Assembly (NCBI RefSeq): GCF_000761445.1
Contig: NZ_KN196470.1
Location: forward strand, 1,100,823-1,164,822
Length of the DNA: 64,000 nucleotides
DNA from: Oleiagrimonas soli
Lineage (GTDB): Bacteria; Pseudomonadota; Gammaproteobacteria; Xanthomonadales; Rhodanobacteraceae
Direction of reading: 5' to 3'
Shown here: in pieces, positions 25,243 to 35,388 of the stretch
Numbering within the stretch: the first letter of the stretch is position 1
Layout of the letters: each line of letters begins with the position of its first letter
Notes under the pieces: model-generated
Seen by the model: only the letters and a program-made list of their open reading frames with translations
Told to the model about the DNA's origin: nothing
Databases searched by the model: none
Program-made: the position numbers and the translations under genes

Positions 25243-26699
25243 TTGCGCTCCGGACGGGCCGTGTTCACGCGGTCATCGCGGGCGGGCAACGGCGGTGCGC
25301 CGCCGAGCGCCTTGTACAGCGCGACGTAGGCGAGGTCGCGATCCTGCCGTGCGGCGATCAGGGACAGCTCGGCCTCGGCATGCTGTATCTGGGCGTTCAC
25401 GGTATCGAGGTCGCTGGACAGGCCAAGTCGACGACGCACGCGCTGCGCGTCCACGGTCTGCTTCCAGTCGGCCACGGCCTGCGCTTCGGCCTGTTCGCGC
25501 TCACGCTGCTGCTGCAGGTCGCCCAGCGCATCCTCGACTTCGGCCGCGCCGGTCAGCACCGCCTTGCGGTAGGCCAGCGCGGCGGCCTGGAGACGATGCG
25601 ACTGGGCGTGCTCGTGCGACACGCGCATGCCCCAGTCGAACAGCGGGATGTCGAGGATCGGACCCACGGTACCGATGGCGTTGGTCCCGGGGTCGCGTCT
25701 ATAGGTGGCGATCTTGGTCGACCACAGCAGGGACGCGCCGAAGCCGATGCGCGGGTACAGGTCGGCGCGCGCGATACCGAGTTCGCCCGCCGCTTCCAGC
25801 ACGTTGGCTTCGGCGTGCGCGATGCCGGGGCGCGTGCGCAGCAGCGAGGCGGGCGCGGCGACGGGGCCGGTCGGTCCCAGTCGCGGCTGCGGGCCGGGCT
25901 TCAGCCAGGCCGGATCGGGTTCGCTGCGCCCCAGCAACAGGGCCAGTCGTTGCGCCGCGTGGTCGGCTTGCATGCGCGGCTGCGCGAGGGCGGCGCGCGC
26001 CGTGGCCACGGCGGCGTCGGCCTGGGTCTGGTCCATGCGGTCGGAGAGCCGCAGCGCCACGCGGCGACGCGTCAACGCAGCCTGTCGTTGGCGCGCCTGC
26101 AGCACGCGTTCCAGGCTGCGTTCGCTGCTCTGCGCCGAGCGCAGCGCGATCGTCTCGCGCACCACTTCGGCGACCAGCGACACGCGCGCCTCACGCAGCG
26201 TGGTGCGCGCCTGCAGCACGTGGCTCGTGGCGATGCGATCGAGTGCCTTGGTGCGTCCGAACAGGCCCAGCTCCCAGGTGGCGTCGAAGCCGACCACGAA
26301 ATAGGAGGACTCGGCGTCGGGATCGATGGGGTCGTCGGTGCGCGCGCGGAGGTTGGGCGCGACCGGAGCGTTGCGCGACCCGTAGAGCGCGCGCTCGGCG
26401 CGCAGGTGCTGGCGGGCGATGGCTACGTCGAGATTGTTTTCGAGGGCCTCGTCGACCAGCCGGTCGAGCATCGGATCGTGGAACGCCTGCCACCAGCGGT
26501 GCAGGTCCACCGGCGGACGGGAGGCTGCGGCGGCATGTCGCCATTGCGCCGGCAGGTGCTGGTCCAGCTTCGGCATCGGCGTGCGGACGCAGCCGGCGAG
26601 CAGCGTCGCCAACGCCGCGGCTGCCATCAGGCTGCCGCGCGCGAGCATGGCATGCCGTCGCGGACGGGCGCGTAGGGATGGGGCGCCGGTTGCATTCAT
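25239..26699 (-). CDS. TolC-like outer-membrane factor lipoprotein (OprM/NodT family)
   Basis: A 486-residue outer-membrane efflux protein. It has a lipobox (ALATLLAGC), the NodT N-terminal region (WRHAAAASRPPVDLHRWWQAFHDPMLDRLVDEALENN) and two long alpha-helical repeats. The conserved ATTLREARVSLVAEVVRETIAL-like stretch and LYPRIGFGASLLW are typical. The ATG at 26697-26699 overlaps the sensor kinase stop (26696) and gives the signal peptide. A dedicated outer-membrane factor encoded with its adaptor and ABC pump makes the exporter self-sufficient. Confidence 0.9.
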   Translation of the reverse strand: MNATGAPSLRARPRRHAMLARGSLMAAAALATLLAGCVRTPMPKLDQHLPAQWRHAAAASRPPVDLHRWWQAFHDPMLDRLVDEALENNLDVAIARQHLRAERALYGSRNAPVAPNLRARTDDPIDPDAESSYFVVGFDATWELGLFGRTKALDRIATSHVLQARTTLREARVSLVAEVVRETIALRSAQSSERSLERVLQARQRQAALTRRRVALRLSDRMDQTQADAAVATARAALAQPRMQADHAAQRLALLLGRSEPDPAWLKPGPQPRLGPTGPVAAPASLLRTRPGIAHAEANVLEAAGELGIARADLYPRIGFGASLLWSTKIATYRRDPGTNAIGTVGPILDIPLFDWGMRVSHEHAQSHRLQAAALAYRKAVLTGAAEVEDALGDLQQQREREQAEAQAVADWKQTVDAQRVRRRLGLSSDLDTVNAQIQHAEAELSLIAARQDRDLAYVALYKALGGAPPLPARDDRVNTARPERK

Positions 26700-28120
26700 G
26701 CATCGATGCCCGCGGCGGGAAAGTGGACGTTCACCAGTAATCCTCCGGACGGAGAGCGAGCATAGACCACGGTGGCGGCATGACGTTCCGCAATGCGTTG
26801 CACAATGGCCAGTCCGAGGCCGGTACCGTCCTCGTGCGAGGACGGTACGCGGAAGAACCGCTCGCCGAGGCGCGGCAACCATTCGTCGGGCACGCCAGGG
26901 CCGTCGTCCTCGACGCTGAAGCCAGCGCCGTGTTCATGATCGGCCGGATGCAGACGCACCGTGACCGAGCCTTCGCGGGGCGTGTAGCGCAGGGCATTGT
27001 CGAGCAGGTTGTCCAGCAATTCGCGCAGCGCGCCGGCATTGCCGCGCACCTGCAGCGGGGCGGTCGTGCCTTCGTAGCCGAGATCCACGCCGGCGGCGAT
27101 GGCCTCGTGCACGCGGTCGCCGACGGCGTCGGGCAGCAGCGTGGCGAGGTCGAGCGTGGTCATGCGTTCGTCCTCGGGGTGGGGCGTCTGCGCGCGCGTC
27201 AGTGCCAGCAACTGGCGCGCGGTGCGCGCGGCGCGACCGTTCAGGCGGCCGATGTGATGCAGGGCATCGCGCAACACGGGATTGTTGGCATGCGCCTGCG
27301 CGCGCTCGACATGCAGCGCCAAACCGGTCAGCGGCGTGCGCAGCTGGTGCGCGGCGTCGGCGATGAAGCGGTCCTGCAACGCCATCAGTTCGCGCAGCCG
27401 CGTGAACAGGTTGTCGATGGTGCGCGTCAGCGGCAACAGCTCCTTGGGTACGTCGCTGTCGTCGATCGGCGCCAGCGTGTGCTCGCGTCGCGCCAGCCGG
27501 TCGGTCAGCGGTTCGAGGCCGCGCAGGCCGACGTTCACGCCGAGCCAGGCCAGTCCCAGCAGCAGCACGATAAGCAGCAGCTGCAGCGGGACGCTGAGCA
27601 GCAGAATCTCGCGCGCCACCATGTGACGGTCGTGCAGCGTTTCGGCAACGGTGATTTCAAGCACGTCTTGCGGGTTCCGCGGATCGGTGATCGCCACGGT
27701 TGCCGCCCGCAGGGGCGTGTGTCCCAGGCGGCTGTCGAACAGGGTCGGGGCCTGATCGACGTGGGCTTGAACGCCGTGCATCTCCAGTGCGGCGTTGCCG
27801 CTGACCGGCCCATGCAGGCGGCTGCGGATGCTGTAGTAGCTGCGTCCGTCCGGATCGTAGTCGAGCAGGAAACGAGCCTGCGAGGAAATCTCGCCCGGTA
27901 CCGCGTCATGCTGCAGCAACGCGGCCAGCGACTGCGCGTCGCCGGCCAAGTCGCGGTCGTGCACGTGGTTGGAGTACGACAGCGCCACGGTGTAGGTCAG
28001 CAGCGCGTCCAGCAGCAGCAGGACGAGCATGGGAATCAGCAGGAACGCGAGCAGGCGTCGGCGCAGGCTCGGCCGCCGCGGCGTGGTCGCCGTCGGTGCA
28101 GTGGCGGTGGACACGGTCAC
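26696..28120 (-). CDS. Two-component sensor histidine kinase
   Basis: A 474-residue membrane kinase. Helix 1 (LLAFLLIPMLVLLLLDALLT), a periplasmic sensing domain of about 140 residues, helix 2 (ILLLSVPLQLLLIVLLLGLAWL), HAMP, the H-box DAAHQLRTPL, the N-box LDNLLDNALRYTP, and G-boxes DDGPGVP and GTGLGLAIVQR. It belongs to the QseC/PmrB/TctE-like group. It starts with GTG in a GTGA overlap with the response regulator. The exporter genes follow without a gap, so it likely senses the exported compound or envelope damage. Confidence 0.93.
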   Translation of the reverse strand: MTVSTATAPTATTPRRPSLRRRLLAFLLIPMLVLLLLDALLTYTVALSYSNHVHDRDLAGDAQSLAALLQHDAVPGEISSQARFLLDYDPDGRSYYSIRSRLHGPVSGNAALEMHGVQAHVDQAPTLFDSRLGHTPLRAATVAITDPRNPQDVLEITVAETLHDRHMVAREILLLSVPLQLLLIVLLLGLAWLGVNVGLRGLEPLTDRLARREHTLAPIDDSDVPKELLPLTRTIDNLFTRLRELMALQDRFIADAAHQLRTPLTGLALHVERAQAHANNPVLRDALHHIGRLNGRAARTARQLLALTRAQTPHPEDERMTTLDLATLLPDAVGDRVHEAIAAGVDLGYEGTTAPLQVRGNAGALRELLDNLLDNALRYTPREGSVTVRLHPADHEHGAGFSVEDDGPGVPDEWLPRLGERFFRVPSSHEDGTGLGLAIVQRIAERHAATVVYARSPSGGLLVNVHFPAAGIDA

Positions 28121-28803
28121 GCGCCGTCCTTCGCGTCGTCGCCTTCCTCGAGCAGGTAACCGAGTCCGCGCACGGTGCGCACGCGCGCGCCGCTGCCGCG
28201 CAGCTTGCGGCGCAGTCGGTGCACGGCGATGTCCAGTCCGTTGTCGGTGAGGTCCTGGTCCCAACTGCACAAGGATTCGATCAGCTGCGCGCGACTGATG
28301 AGCCGATCCTGGCGCAGCGCCAGGGCCTCGATCAGGCCGAATTCGCGCGCGGTGAGTTCCAGCGGCTCGGCGCCGACCCAGGCGCGGCGGCCGGGAAGGT
28401 CGAGGCGCAACTGTCCCACGCTGAATTCGGGCGTGCCGTGGTGGGTGCGCCGACGCAGCAGCGCACGGGTGCGCGCCGCGAATTCGTTCAAGGCAAAGGG
28501 TTTGACCAGGTAGTCGTCGGCGCCGAGATCGAGCACGCGCACGCGCTCGTCGACGTCGTCGCGCGCGGTCACCACCAGCACCGACAGTTCGCTGCCGCGC
28601 AGTCGCAGTCGCCGCAGCACCTCGGCGCCGTCCATGCCGGGCAGGCCCAGATCGAGCACCAGGAAATCATAGGCATGATCGTGCAGGGCGGAATCGGCCT
28701 GTCGGCCGGAATCGACGTGATCGACATGGTGGCCGCTTTCACGCAAGCCGGCGCTCAATCCGGCGGCAATGGCGGCATCGTCTTCAGCAACCAGAACTCG
28801 CAA
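28117..28803 (-). CDS. OmpR-family response regulator (PmrA/QseB-like)
   Basis: A 228-residue regulator. The receiver domain has the acidic pocket (AEDD), phospho-acceptor Asp51 (FLVLDLGLPG), Thr in VVTARDDVDER and Lys in YLVKPFALNEF. The C-terminal winged helix shows LELTAREFGLIEALALRQDR and DIAVHRLRRKLRGSG with VRTVRGLGYLLEE. It is the first gene of the operon with the kinase and the tripartite exporter, so it likely activates its own operon through the CTTAR repeat array upstream. Confidence 0.94.
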   Translation of the reverse strand: MRVLVAEDDAAIAAGLSAGLRESGHHVDHVDSGRQADSALHDHAYDFLVLDLGLPGMDGAEVLRRLRLRGSELSVLVVTARDDVDERVRVLDLGADDYLVKPFALNEFAARTRALLRRRTHHGTPEFSVGQLRLDLPGRRAWVGAEPLELTAREFGLIEALALRQDRLISRAQLIESLCSWDQDLTDNGLDIAVHRLRRKLRGSGARVRTVRGLGYLLEEGDDAKDGA

Positions 28804-28883
28804 TGTGTCGCGACCTTGCCAGGGGATGCGATGGGGAATCGCGGATAGGCGTTCTGCATCCGGAACGGACGCATCGCACGCAG

Positions 28884-28925
28884 CTTAAGGGGACAAGCTT
28901 AAGTCAAACTTAGTCATTCCTTAGG
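28884..28925. promoter_or_regulatory. Phased CTTAAG/CTTAG repeats, probable response-regulator operator
   Basis: CTTAAG at 28884 and 28898 and CTTAGT/CTTAGG at 28909 and 28920. The last three are spaced exactly 11 bp (CTTAAG-N5-CTTAGT-N5-CTTAGG), the half-site plus N5 layout of PmrA-type boxes. The array lies 80-120 bp upstream of the response-regulator start and also upstream of the divergent M1 peptidase gene. Confidence 0.6.
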
Positions 28926-29072
28926 ATTCTGTACAAGCCTGCCCGGGGTGTCTACATGTCCGTGCGTGCATGACCTTTGACCCGTTGCCCATGGCATGGC
29001 ATCGGCGCAGTATGGAAGCGCTGTGCCGCGCGTGCGGCACTGGATATCGCATCCTGAGCATCGGGGGAACCA

Positions 29073-31310
29073 ATGTCTCGCATGATTCGCACCATTTCAC
29101 GGGCGTGGGTGGCCGTTTGTTGCATCGGCCTGCCCGCCGCGGCTCTGGCCGCACCACCGCCGCCGGCTCCTGCCGCGGCGACCTCGGCTCCAGCGGCCGC
29201 CGGCTCCGCCGCATCGACGCCGATTCCTTTCGTGTCGCCGCATGCGGCCAACATCCGCACGGCCAGTTCGCCGGACGCCTGGGGCGGCGCACGTACGCCC
29301 GCCGACGCCACGCTGTCCAACCGCGTGACCAGCTACACCATCGAAGCCACGCTCGATCCGGACAAGCACACGGTCGATGCGCACCAGGTGATGACCTGGC
29401 GCAACCGCAGCGACCGTCCGATCGACAAGATCTACCTGCACATGTACCTCAACGCGTTCGAGGGGCCGGGCAGCACGTTCTTCACCGAGCGCCGCACGTT
29501 CTCCGGCAGCGGACATTCGCGCGGCGCGGCCAAGCTGAAGAAGGGCGAGTGGGGCTACATCGACCTGAAGAAGGTGCAGCAGAACGGGCAGGACGTCGCC
29601 TGGCGCTTCGTGCAGCCCGACGACGGCCCGAAGACCGATCACACCGTGGTCGAGATGGATCTGCCGCAGCCGGTCCCCGCGCACGGCACGCTGACGCTGA
29701 ACGTGGATTTCCACGACCAGCTGCCGCGCGTGGTCGAGCGCACCGGCTGGTGGGGCAAGTTCCATCTGGTCGCGCAGTGGTTCCCGAAGATCGCGGTGCT
29801 GGAACTGCCCGGCGAGCGCGGCGCCACGGAGGTGCGCTGGAACGCGCATGAGTTCCACTATCACAGCGAGTTCTACGCCGACTACGGCAACTACGACGTG
29901 AAGCTGACCGTGCCGAAGGGCTACACCGTCGGCGCCGTCGGTCACGAGGCCAGCGCGCCGGTCGATGCGGACGGCAAGGTCACGTATCACTTCCAGCAGA
30001 CCGACGTCGAGGACTTCGCCTGGGTCGCCGCGCCCGGCTACAAGACCATGGACACCACGTGGACCGGTCCGGGCAGCCCGCAGGTCAAGGTGCGGGTGAT
30101 CTATCCGCCCGAGTTCGAGGTGGTGGCCGAGCCGACCATGAAGGCGACCACGGATGCGCTGACGTATTTCTCCAAGACGCTCGGTCCGTATCCGTACAAG
30201 ACGGTGACCGCCGTGATTCCGCCATACAACGCCAGCGAGGCGGGCGGCATGGAGTATCCGACGTTCTTCACCGCGGAGAATTCGGAGGAGTACACCAAGG
30301 GCACCACCAGTCAGTACATGATCGATTTCGTGACCATCCACGAATTCGGACACGGCTACTTCATGGGCATTCTCGGTTCCAACGAGTTCGAGGAGCCGAT
30401 GCTCGACGAAGGCATGAACGAGTACTGGGATCAGCGCATGCTGACCGATCGCAAGCAGGACATCCATGCCGCGTCGCCCCTGATGAAGAAGCTCGGCATC
30501 GATCCGGCGATTCCGCCGTACGCCTACGAGCGTGCGAGCGGCGTGCTGGGCATCAACTTCCCGTCCGATTCGCTGGACGCGAACTCCTGGGATCGTCTGT
30601 CCAATTCCAGCTACGGCTCGGTGTATTCGCGCACCGCCTCGACCATGCGCACGATCGAGAATCTGGTCGGTCGCGACGCGATGGCGAAGGCGATGAAGCT
30701 GTATTACGAGCGCTGGAAGTTCCGTCATCCCAGCGCCGCCGATCTGCGCGATGCGCTGGCCGAGGGCACCGGGCAGCCGGCGTTGATCCATCAGATCTTC
30801 GATGCGCAGGTCTACGGCACGCAGCGCGTGGATGCGAGCGTGGTCGACGTGGACAGTGCGGAGCAGCTGCCGCAGGCCGGTACGGTGGTCAAGGATGGCA
30901 AGCGCGTGACCATCACCGAGAGCGAGGTGGACAAGCAGATTGCCGATGCGCGCGAGGCCTGGAAGAAGGCGCACAAGGACGCCAAGCACGGCGGTCCGTA
31001 TCCGTGGCTGAGCACCGTCACCGTGCGCCGCACCGGCGCGCCGCTTCCGCGCACGCTGGAGGTGAAGTTCGCCGATGGCAGCAGCGAGACCGTGAAGTGG
31101 GATGACGACAGCCGCTGGAAGCGATTCACCTTCCTCAAGCCGGTGAAGGCGGTTTCCGCCGAGCTCGATCCCGATCGCCCGCTGTATCTCGACGCCAACA
31201 AGCTCAACGACAGCTACAGCGTGAAGAAGAACGGCAGCGCTTCGAGTCGCTGGGCCGCCGATGCGCAGGCACTGCTGCAGAGCTTCTACACCTTCGTGGG
31301 GACGCTATGA
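29073..31310 (+). CDS. Exported M1 family zinc metallopeptidase
   Basis: A 745-residue aminopeptidase-N-like enzyme with a signal peptide (MSRMIRTISRAWVAVCCIGLPAAALA) and a Pro/Ala-rich linker. The zinc site is HEFGH (residues 423-427), followed by the third ligand Glu in FEEPMLDEGMNEYWDQ. The exopeptidase-like stretch NASEAGGMEYPTFFT precedes it in place of GAMEN. The C-terminal part (about 590-745) is a beta-rich domain with predicted interaction function. It is followed by a membrane protein gene overlapping by ATGA, and diverges from the sensor-exporter operon. Confidence 0.9.
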   Translation: MSRMIRTISRAWVAVCCIGLPAAALAAPPPPAPAAATSAPAAAGSAASTPIPFVSPHAANIRTASSPDAWGGARTPADATLSNRVTSYTIEATLDPDKHTVDAHQVMTWRNRSDRPIDKIYLHMYLNAFEGPGSTFFTERRTFSGSGHSRGAAKLKKGEWGYIDLKKVQQNGQDVAWRFVQPDDGPKTDHTVVEMDLPQPVPAHGTLTLNVDFHDQLPRVVERTGWWGKFHLVAQWFPKIAVLELPGERGATEVRWNAHEFHYHSEFYADYGNYDVKLTVPKGYTVGAVGHEASAPVDADGKVTYHFQQTDVEDFAWVAAPGYKTMDTTWTGPGSPQVKVRVIYPPEFEVVAEPTMKATTDALTYFSKTLGPYPYKTVTAVIPPYNASEAGGMEYPTFFTAENSEEYTKGTTSQYMIDFVTIHEFGHGYFMGILGSNEFEEPMLDEGMNEYWDQRMLTDRKQDIHAASPLMKKLGIDPAIPPYAYERASGVLGINFPSDSLDANSWDRLSNSSYGSVYSRTASTMRTIENLVGRDAMAKAMKLYYERWKFRHPSAADLRDALAEGTGQPALIHQIFDAQVYGTQRVDASVVDVDSAEQLPQAGTVVKDGKRVTITESEVDKQIADAREAWKKAHKDAKHGGPYPWLSTVTVRRTGAPLPRTLEVKFADGSSETVKWDDDSRWKRFTFLKPVKAVSAELDPDRPLYLDANKLNDSYSVKKNGSASSRWAADAQALLQSFYTFVGTL

Positions 31311-32215
31311 CCATGAAACGACGAGTCGGATTCGGTGCGTTTCCGCGCGCCCTCGCTGCCGCACTGCAGTGGAAGCTGCTGCTGCTGTGGTTCCTGTTCA
31401 CGCTGATTCCCGCGCTGATCGCGGCGCGGCCGCTGCACGCCATGTTGTCGAACCTGCTCGACCACTCAGTGCACGCCAGTGCATGGGCGCAAAGCTTCCA
31501 CGGTCTGCCGATGACCGACGTGATCGTGCAGATCGGCCGTCACGGCATGCCGGCCATCGGTGCGGCGGCGGCCCTGGGCATGCTGCTGACGCTGTTGATG
31601 TCGCCGTTCCTGATCGGCATGTCCGTGACCGCGGTGCGCGCGTCGCGCCACGCCGGGTTCGGCGAGCTGATGCACGGTGGCCTCAGCGAGTACTGGCGCC
31701 TGTTCCGCTTCATGCTGTGGGCGCTGCTGCTGTACGGCGTCGCTTTCATGCTCGGTAGGTTGGGATTCGCGTGGGCCGACCATCAGGCCGATGCGGCGGT
31801 CCTGGAATCGCAGGCCGATTTCGCCCGTCATGTCGCCAATACGGCGATGATCGTGCTGCTGGTGATCGCGCAGAGCATGATCGAAGCCGGACGCGGACGC
31901 ATCGTGGCCGAGCCGGGCATGCGTTCGGCGACGCGGGCTTTCTTCAGCGGCATCGCGCTGGTGTTCAAGCGACCGCTGGTGACGCTGGGCCTGTATCTCG
32001 CAGTGACCGTGGTCGGATTCGCGATCGCGTTCCTGCTGGGGCTGTGGCGCGTGCACGTGACGGCCGTGGGCTGGGGCGGCGCTTCGCTGGCCCTGCTGGC
32101 GACGCTGCTGACGGTCGCGGCGATGGCCTGGATGCGCACGGCGCGTCTGGCCGCGATGGGTTCGGTTGCCAAGGCGACGCCTTCGTCCGCGAGCAAGGGC
32201 GTTGCGCCGGCCTGA
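31307..32215 (+). CDS. Polytopic inner-membrane protein of unknown function
   Basis: A 302-residue protein with about six hydrophobic segments, for example WKLLLLWFLFTLIPALIAA, AAAALGMLLTLLMSPFLIGM, FMLWALLLYGVAFMLGRLG and LVTLGLYLAVTVVGFAIAFLLGLW. No motif I recognise. The ATGA overlap with the M1 peptidase gene means the two are cotranslated, so it may anchor or serve that peptidase. Confidence 0.8.
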   Translation: MTMKRRVGFGAFPRALAAALQWKLLLLWFLFTLIPALIAARPLHAMLSNLLDHSVHASAWAQSFHGLPMTDVIVQIGRHGMPAIGAAAALGMLLTLLMSPFLIGMSVTAVRASRHAGFGELMHGGLSEYWRLFRFMLWALLLYGVAFMLGRLGFAWADHQADAAVLESQADFARHVANTAMIVLLVIAQSMIEAGRGRIVAEPGMRSATRAFFSGIALVFKRPLVTLGLYLAVTVVGFAIAFLLGLWRVHVTAVGWGGASLALLATLLTVAAMAWMRTARLAAMGSVAKATPSSASKGVAPA

Positions 32216-32238
32216 ACCGGGCAGCCATGCATGAAAGC

Positions 32239-32271
32239 AAAACGGCCGTCCGGAATCCGGGCGGCCGTTTT
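32239..32271. terminator. Bidirectional rho-independent terminator
   Basis: AAAACGGCCG (32239-32248) pairs with CGGCCGTTTT (32262-32271) around an inner CCGGA/TCCGG stem. Flanking A and T runs make it work on both strands, between two convergent genes. Confidence 0.88.
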
Positions 32272-32288
32272 GTTTGGCGTCGTGGAAC

Positions 32289-32828
32289 CTACTTGGCGCT
32301 TTCGGCGGCGTCGCGCTGCGGCGAGTAGTAGGCGAACACGTGGGTCGGGCTGCCGTGGAAGTCGATCGACTCCACGAATTCGCCGCCGAGGCGCTTGGCC
32401 ACGCGGTCGGAAGCCTCGTTGCCGTTGCGCACCAGGCTGATCACGCGCGGGATGTGCAGGCGCTGCCAGGCATAGTCGAGCGCGGCGTGACCGGCTTCCG
32501 TCGCATACCCGTTTCCACGGTGTTCGGGGCGCAGCATCCAGCCGAGTTCGATGCTGGGCCAGCCCTCGGGAAACATCAAACCCACGCGACCGACGAAGAC
32601 ATCGTCCTCGCGGCGCTCCACCGCCCACATGCCGAAGCCGCGCAGGGTCCAGTGGCCCAGCAGCATCGCCATCGAGCGCCACGCATTCATGCGGTCCAGC
32701 GGCACGCCGCTGCCGACGTAGCGCGTGCTCTCCGGGTCGGCCAGCATGTCCGCGTAGGCATCGAAATGCCGTTCGGCCAGCGCGGTCAGGCGCAGGCGAG
32801 GGGTTTCCAGAATGGGGATGTCGGTCAT
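32289..32828 (-). CDS. GNAT acetyltransferase (RimJ/RimL type)
   Basis: A 179-residue GNAT: ILETPRLRLTALAERHFDAYADM start, FVGRVGLMFPEGWPSIELGWML, the acetyl-CoA loop RPEHRGNGYATEAGHAALDYA, and HIPRVISLVRNGNEASDRVAKRLG. This is the ribosomal-protein N-terminal acetyltransferase-like group, though substrates vary. It lies 3 bp downstream of a SET-domain gene in the same direction. Confidence 0.9.
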   Translation of the reverse strand: MTDIPILETPRLRLTALAERHFDAYADMLADPESTRYVGSGVPLDRMNAWRSMAMLLGHWTLRGFGMWAVERREDDVFVGRVGLMFPEGWPSIELGWMLRPEHRGNGYATEAGHAALDYAWQRLHIPRVISLVRNGNEASDRVAKRLGGEFVESIDFHGSPTHVFAYYSPQRDAAESAK

Positions 32829-32831
32829 GAG

Positions 32832-33293
32832 CTAAGCGATCAGCGCGGCCAGCGCCCGGGTCGAGACGGCCAGGCTTTGCGGCCAAGTGTATCCGACGAT
32901 CTTCTCACCGGTGAGTGCGTCATTGAACCCTTCTTCCTCGCCCGGCGCCAGCAGGTGCCGATAGTCGACCGTGATTTCGGTGTCGGCGGCGAGGTCGGCC
33001 GTGGCGAAGATGAAACCCAGATGCCACAGCCCGGTCGGCTGGAAACTGTGGTTCACGTAGCACTCGTCGGGCCACTCCGGAGACACGGTGTAGCGGTCCT
33101 CGAACCAGCGCGCGCGGGCATGCGCCAGCGCCTGCAGCTCCGCGGAGTTCTCGATCTCGGCAAGTCGCCAGGTGCGGTCGATGGCGTCCGGTGCGGTGAG
33201 AATGTCGCCTGCGCTCACGGCCTCTTCCAGAAACAGACCCTGGCCGGCCCCGGGAATGCGCGAGGCGGCGATGCGATAGCGGGGCACGATCAT
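32832..33293 (-). CDS. SET-domain protein, putative lysine methyltransferase
   Basis: A 153-residue protein that is almost only a SET domain. It has the SAM-binding start SRIPGAGQGLFLEEAVSAGD, the pseudoknot motif YVNHSFQPTG (NHS) and the Tyr/Glu region ADTEITVDYRHLLAPGEE. SET methyltransferases are rare in bacteria compared with eukaryotes. A post-SET zinc region is absent. The ATG at 33293 gives the expected N-terminus. It is cotranscribed with the GNAT, so both may modify proteins. Confidence 0.82.
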   Translation of the reverse strand: MIVPRYRIAASRIPGAGQGLFLEEAVSAGDILTAPDAIDRTWRLAEIENSAELQALAHARARWFEDRYTVSPEWPDECYVNHSFQPTGLWHLGFIFATADLAADTEITVDYRHLLAPGEEEGFNDALTGEKIVGYTWPQSLAVSTRALAALIA

Positions 33294-33470
33294 GCGCGTT
33301 CCGGAGCGGTGGCGGGCGAGCGAGTCTAGGCTTCCCCGGAAGCATGCGCAATGCCGGAGACGCGCCATCCTGGGCGTCTCCGGCGGGACCTGCGGGCCGG
33401 CAGGTCCGGCACCGGCCATCCGTGGCCGGCGAGCGACGACGCGAAGGGCGAGTCGCGCCGTCGGATGCGC

Positions 33471-33743
33471 TTATTTCTTGCTGTCGCCCAGGCGGATGTC
33501 CTTGCGGTTGTGCGCCAGGGTGGCCTGGCCGATGCCCTTGACCTTGGTCAGGTCGTCGACGCTCTTGAAGCGGCCGTGCGCCTTGCGATAGGCGACGATG
33601 GCCTTCGCCTTGGCCGGACCCACGCCGTCCAGCGAACTGGCGATGGTGGCCGCATCGGCGGTATTGACGTTGACCGGCGTCGCGGCCAGCGCGGGCAGGG
33701 TGAAGCTCAGGGCGAACGCGAGCGTGGCGAGTTTGCGCAGCAT
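33471..33743 (-). CDS. ComEA-like exported helix-hairpin-helix protein
   Basis: A 90-residue protein with a signal peptide (MLRKLATLAFALSFTLPALA) and a ComEA-type double helix-hairpin-helix domain: VNVNTADAATIASSLDGVGPAKAKAI and VDDLTKVKGIGQATLAHN. It is a periplasmic DNA-binding protein type used in DNA uptake for transformation, although similar small proteins occur in non-competent bacteria. A GGAGG ribosome site precedes the ATG. Confidence 0.9.
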   Translation of the reverse strand: MLRKLATLAFALSFTLPALAATPVNVNTADAATIASSLDGVGPAKAKAIVAYRKAHGRFKSVDDLTKVKGIGQATLAHNRKDIRLGDSKK

Positions 33744-33923
33744 GGAAACCTCCTTGTGTGTGAATGGGATGGACACGTCCCCGTGTCGCGGAGCCATGAT
33801 GCCGTCGCCGCGTATCGCCTTGCTGCCGGTCGCGACCGAGTGCGCCGGTCGGCCGCGGTCCTGCGCCTGTGTCAGCCTTGCTTTACGCCGGCTGTAGGCG
33901 CCATCTGCGCGCCCGGCGGAGAC

Positions 33924-33932
33924 TGATACAAT
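33924..33932 (+). promoter_or_regulatory. Extended -10 promoter for the M20 peptidase gene
   Basis: TG-A-TACAAT (TG at 33924, -10 box 33927-33932) matches an extended -10 element; no good -35 box is seen. The predicted start is about 25 bp before the ATG, with a GTGGAG ribosome site between. Confidence 0.5.
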
Positions 33933-33963
33933 CGGGGTTTGCCGAATTTCGTGGAGTCGATCT

Positions 33964-35382
<1,419 letters not shown>

Positions 35383-35388
35383 GGCGCC

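Noticed and set aside
29097-30989. Long minus-strand open frame opposite the M1 peptidase
   Set aside because: The plus strand encodes a full zinc peptidase with signal peptide and HExxH; the minus frame has no recognisable features.
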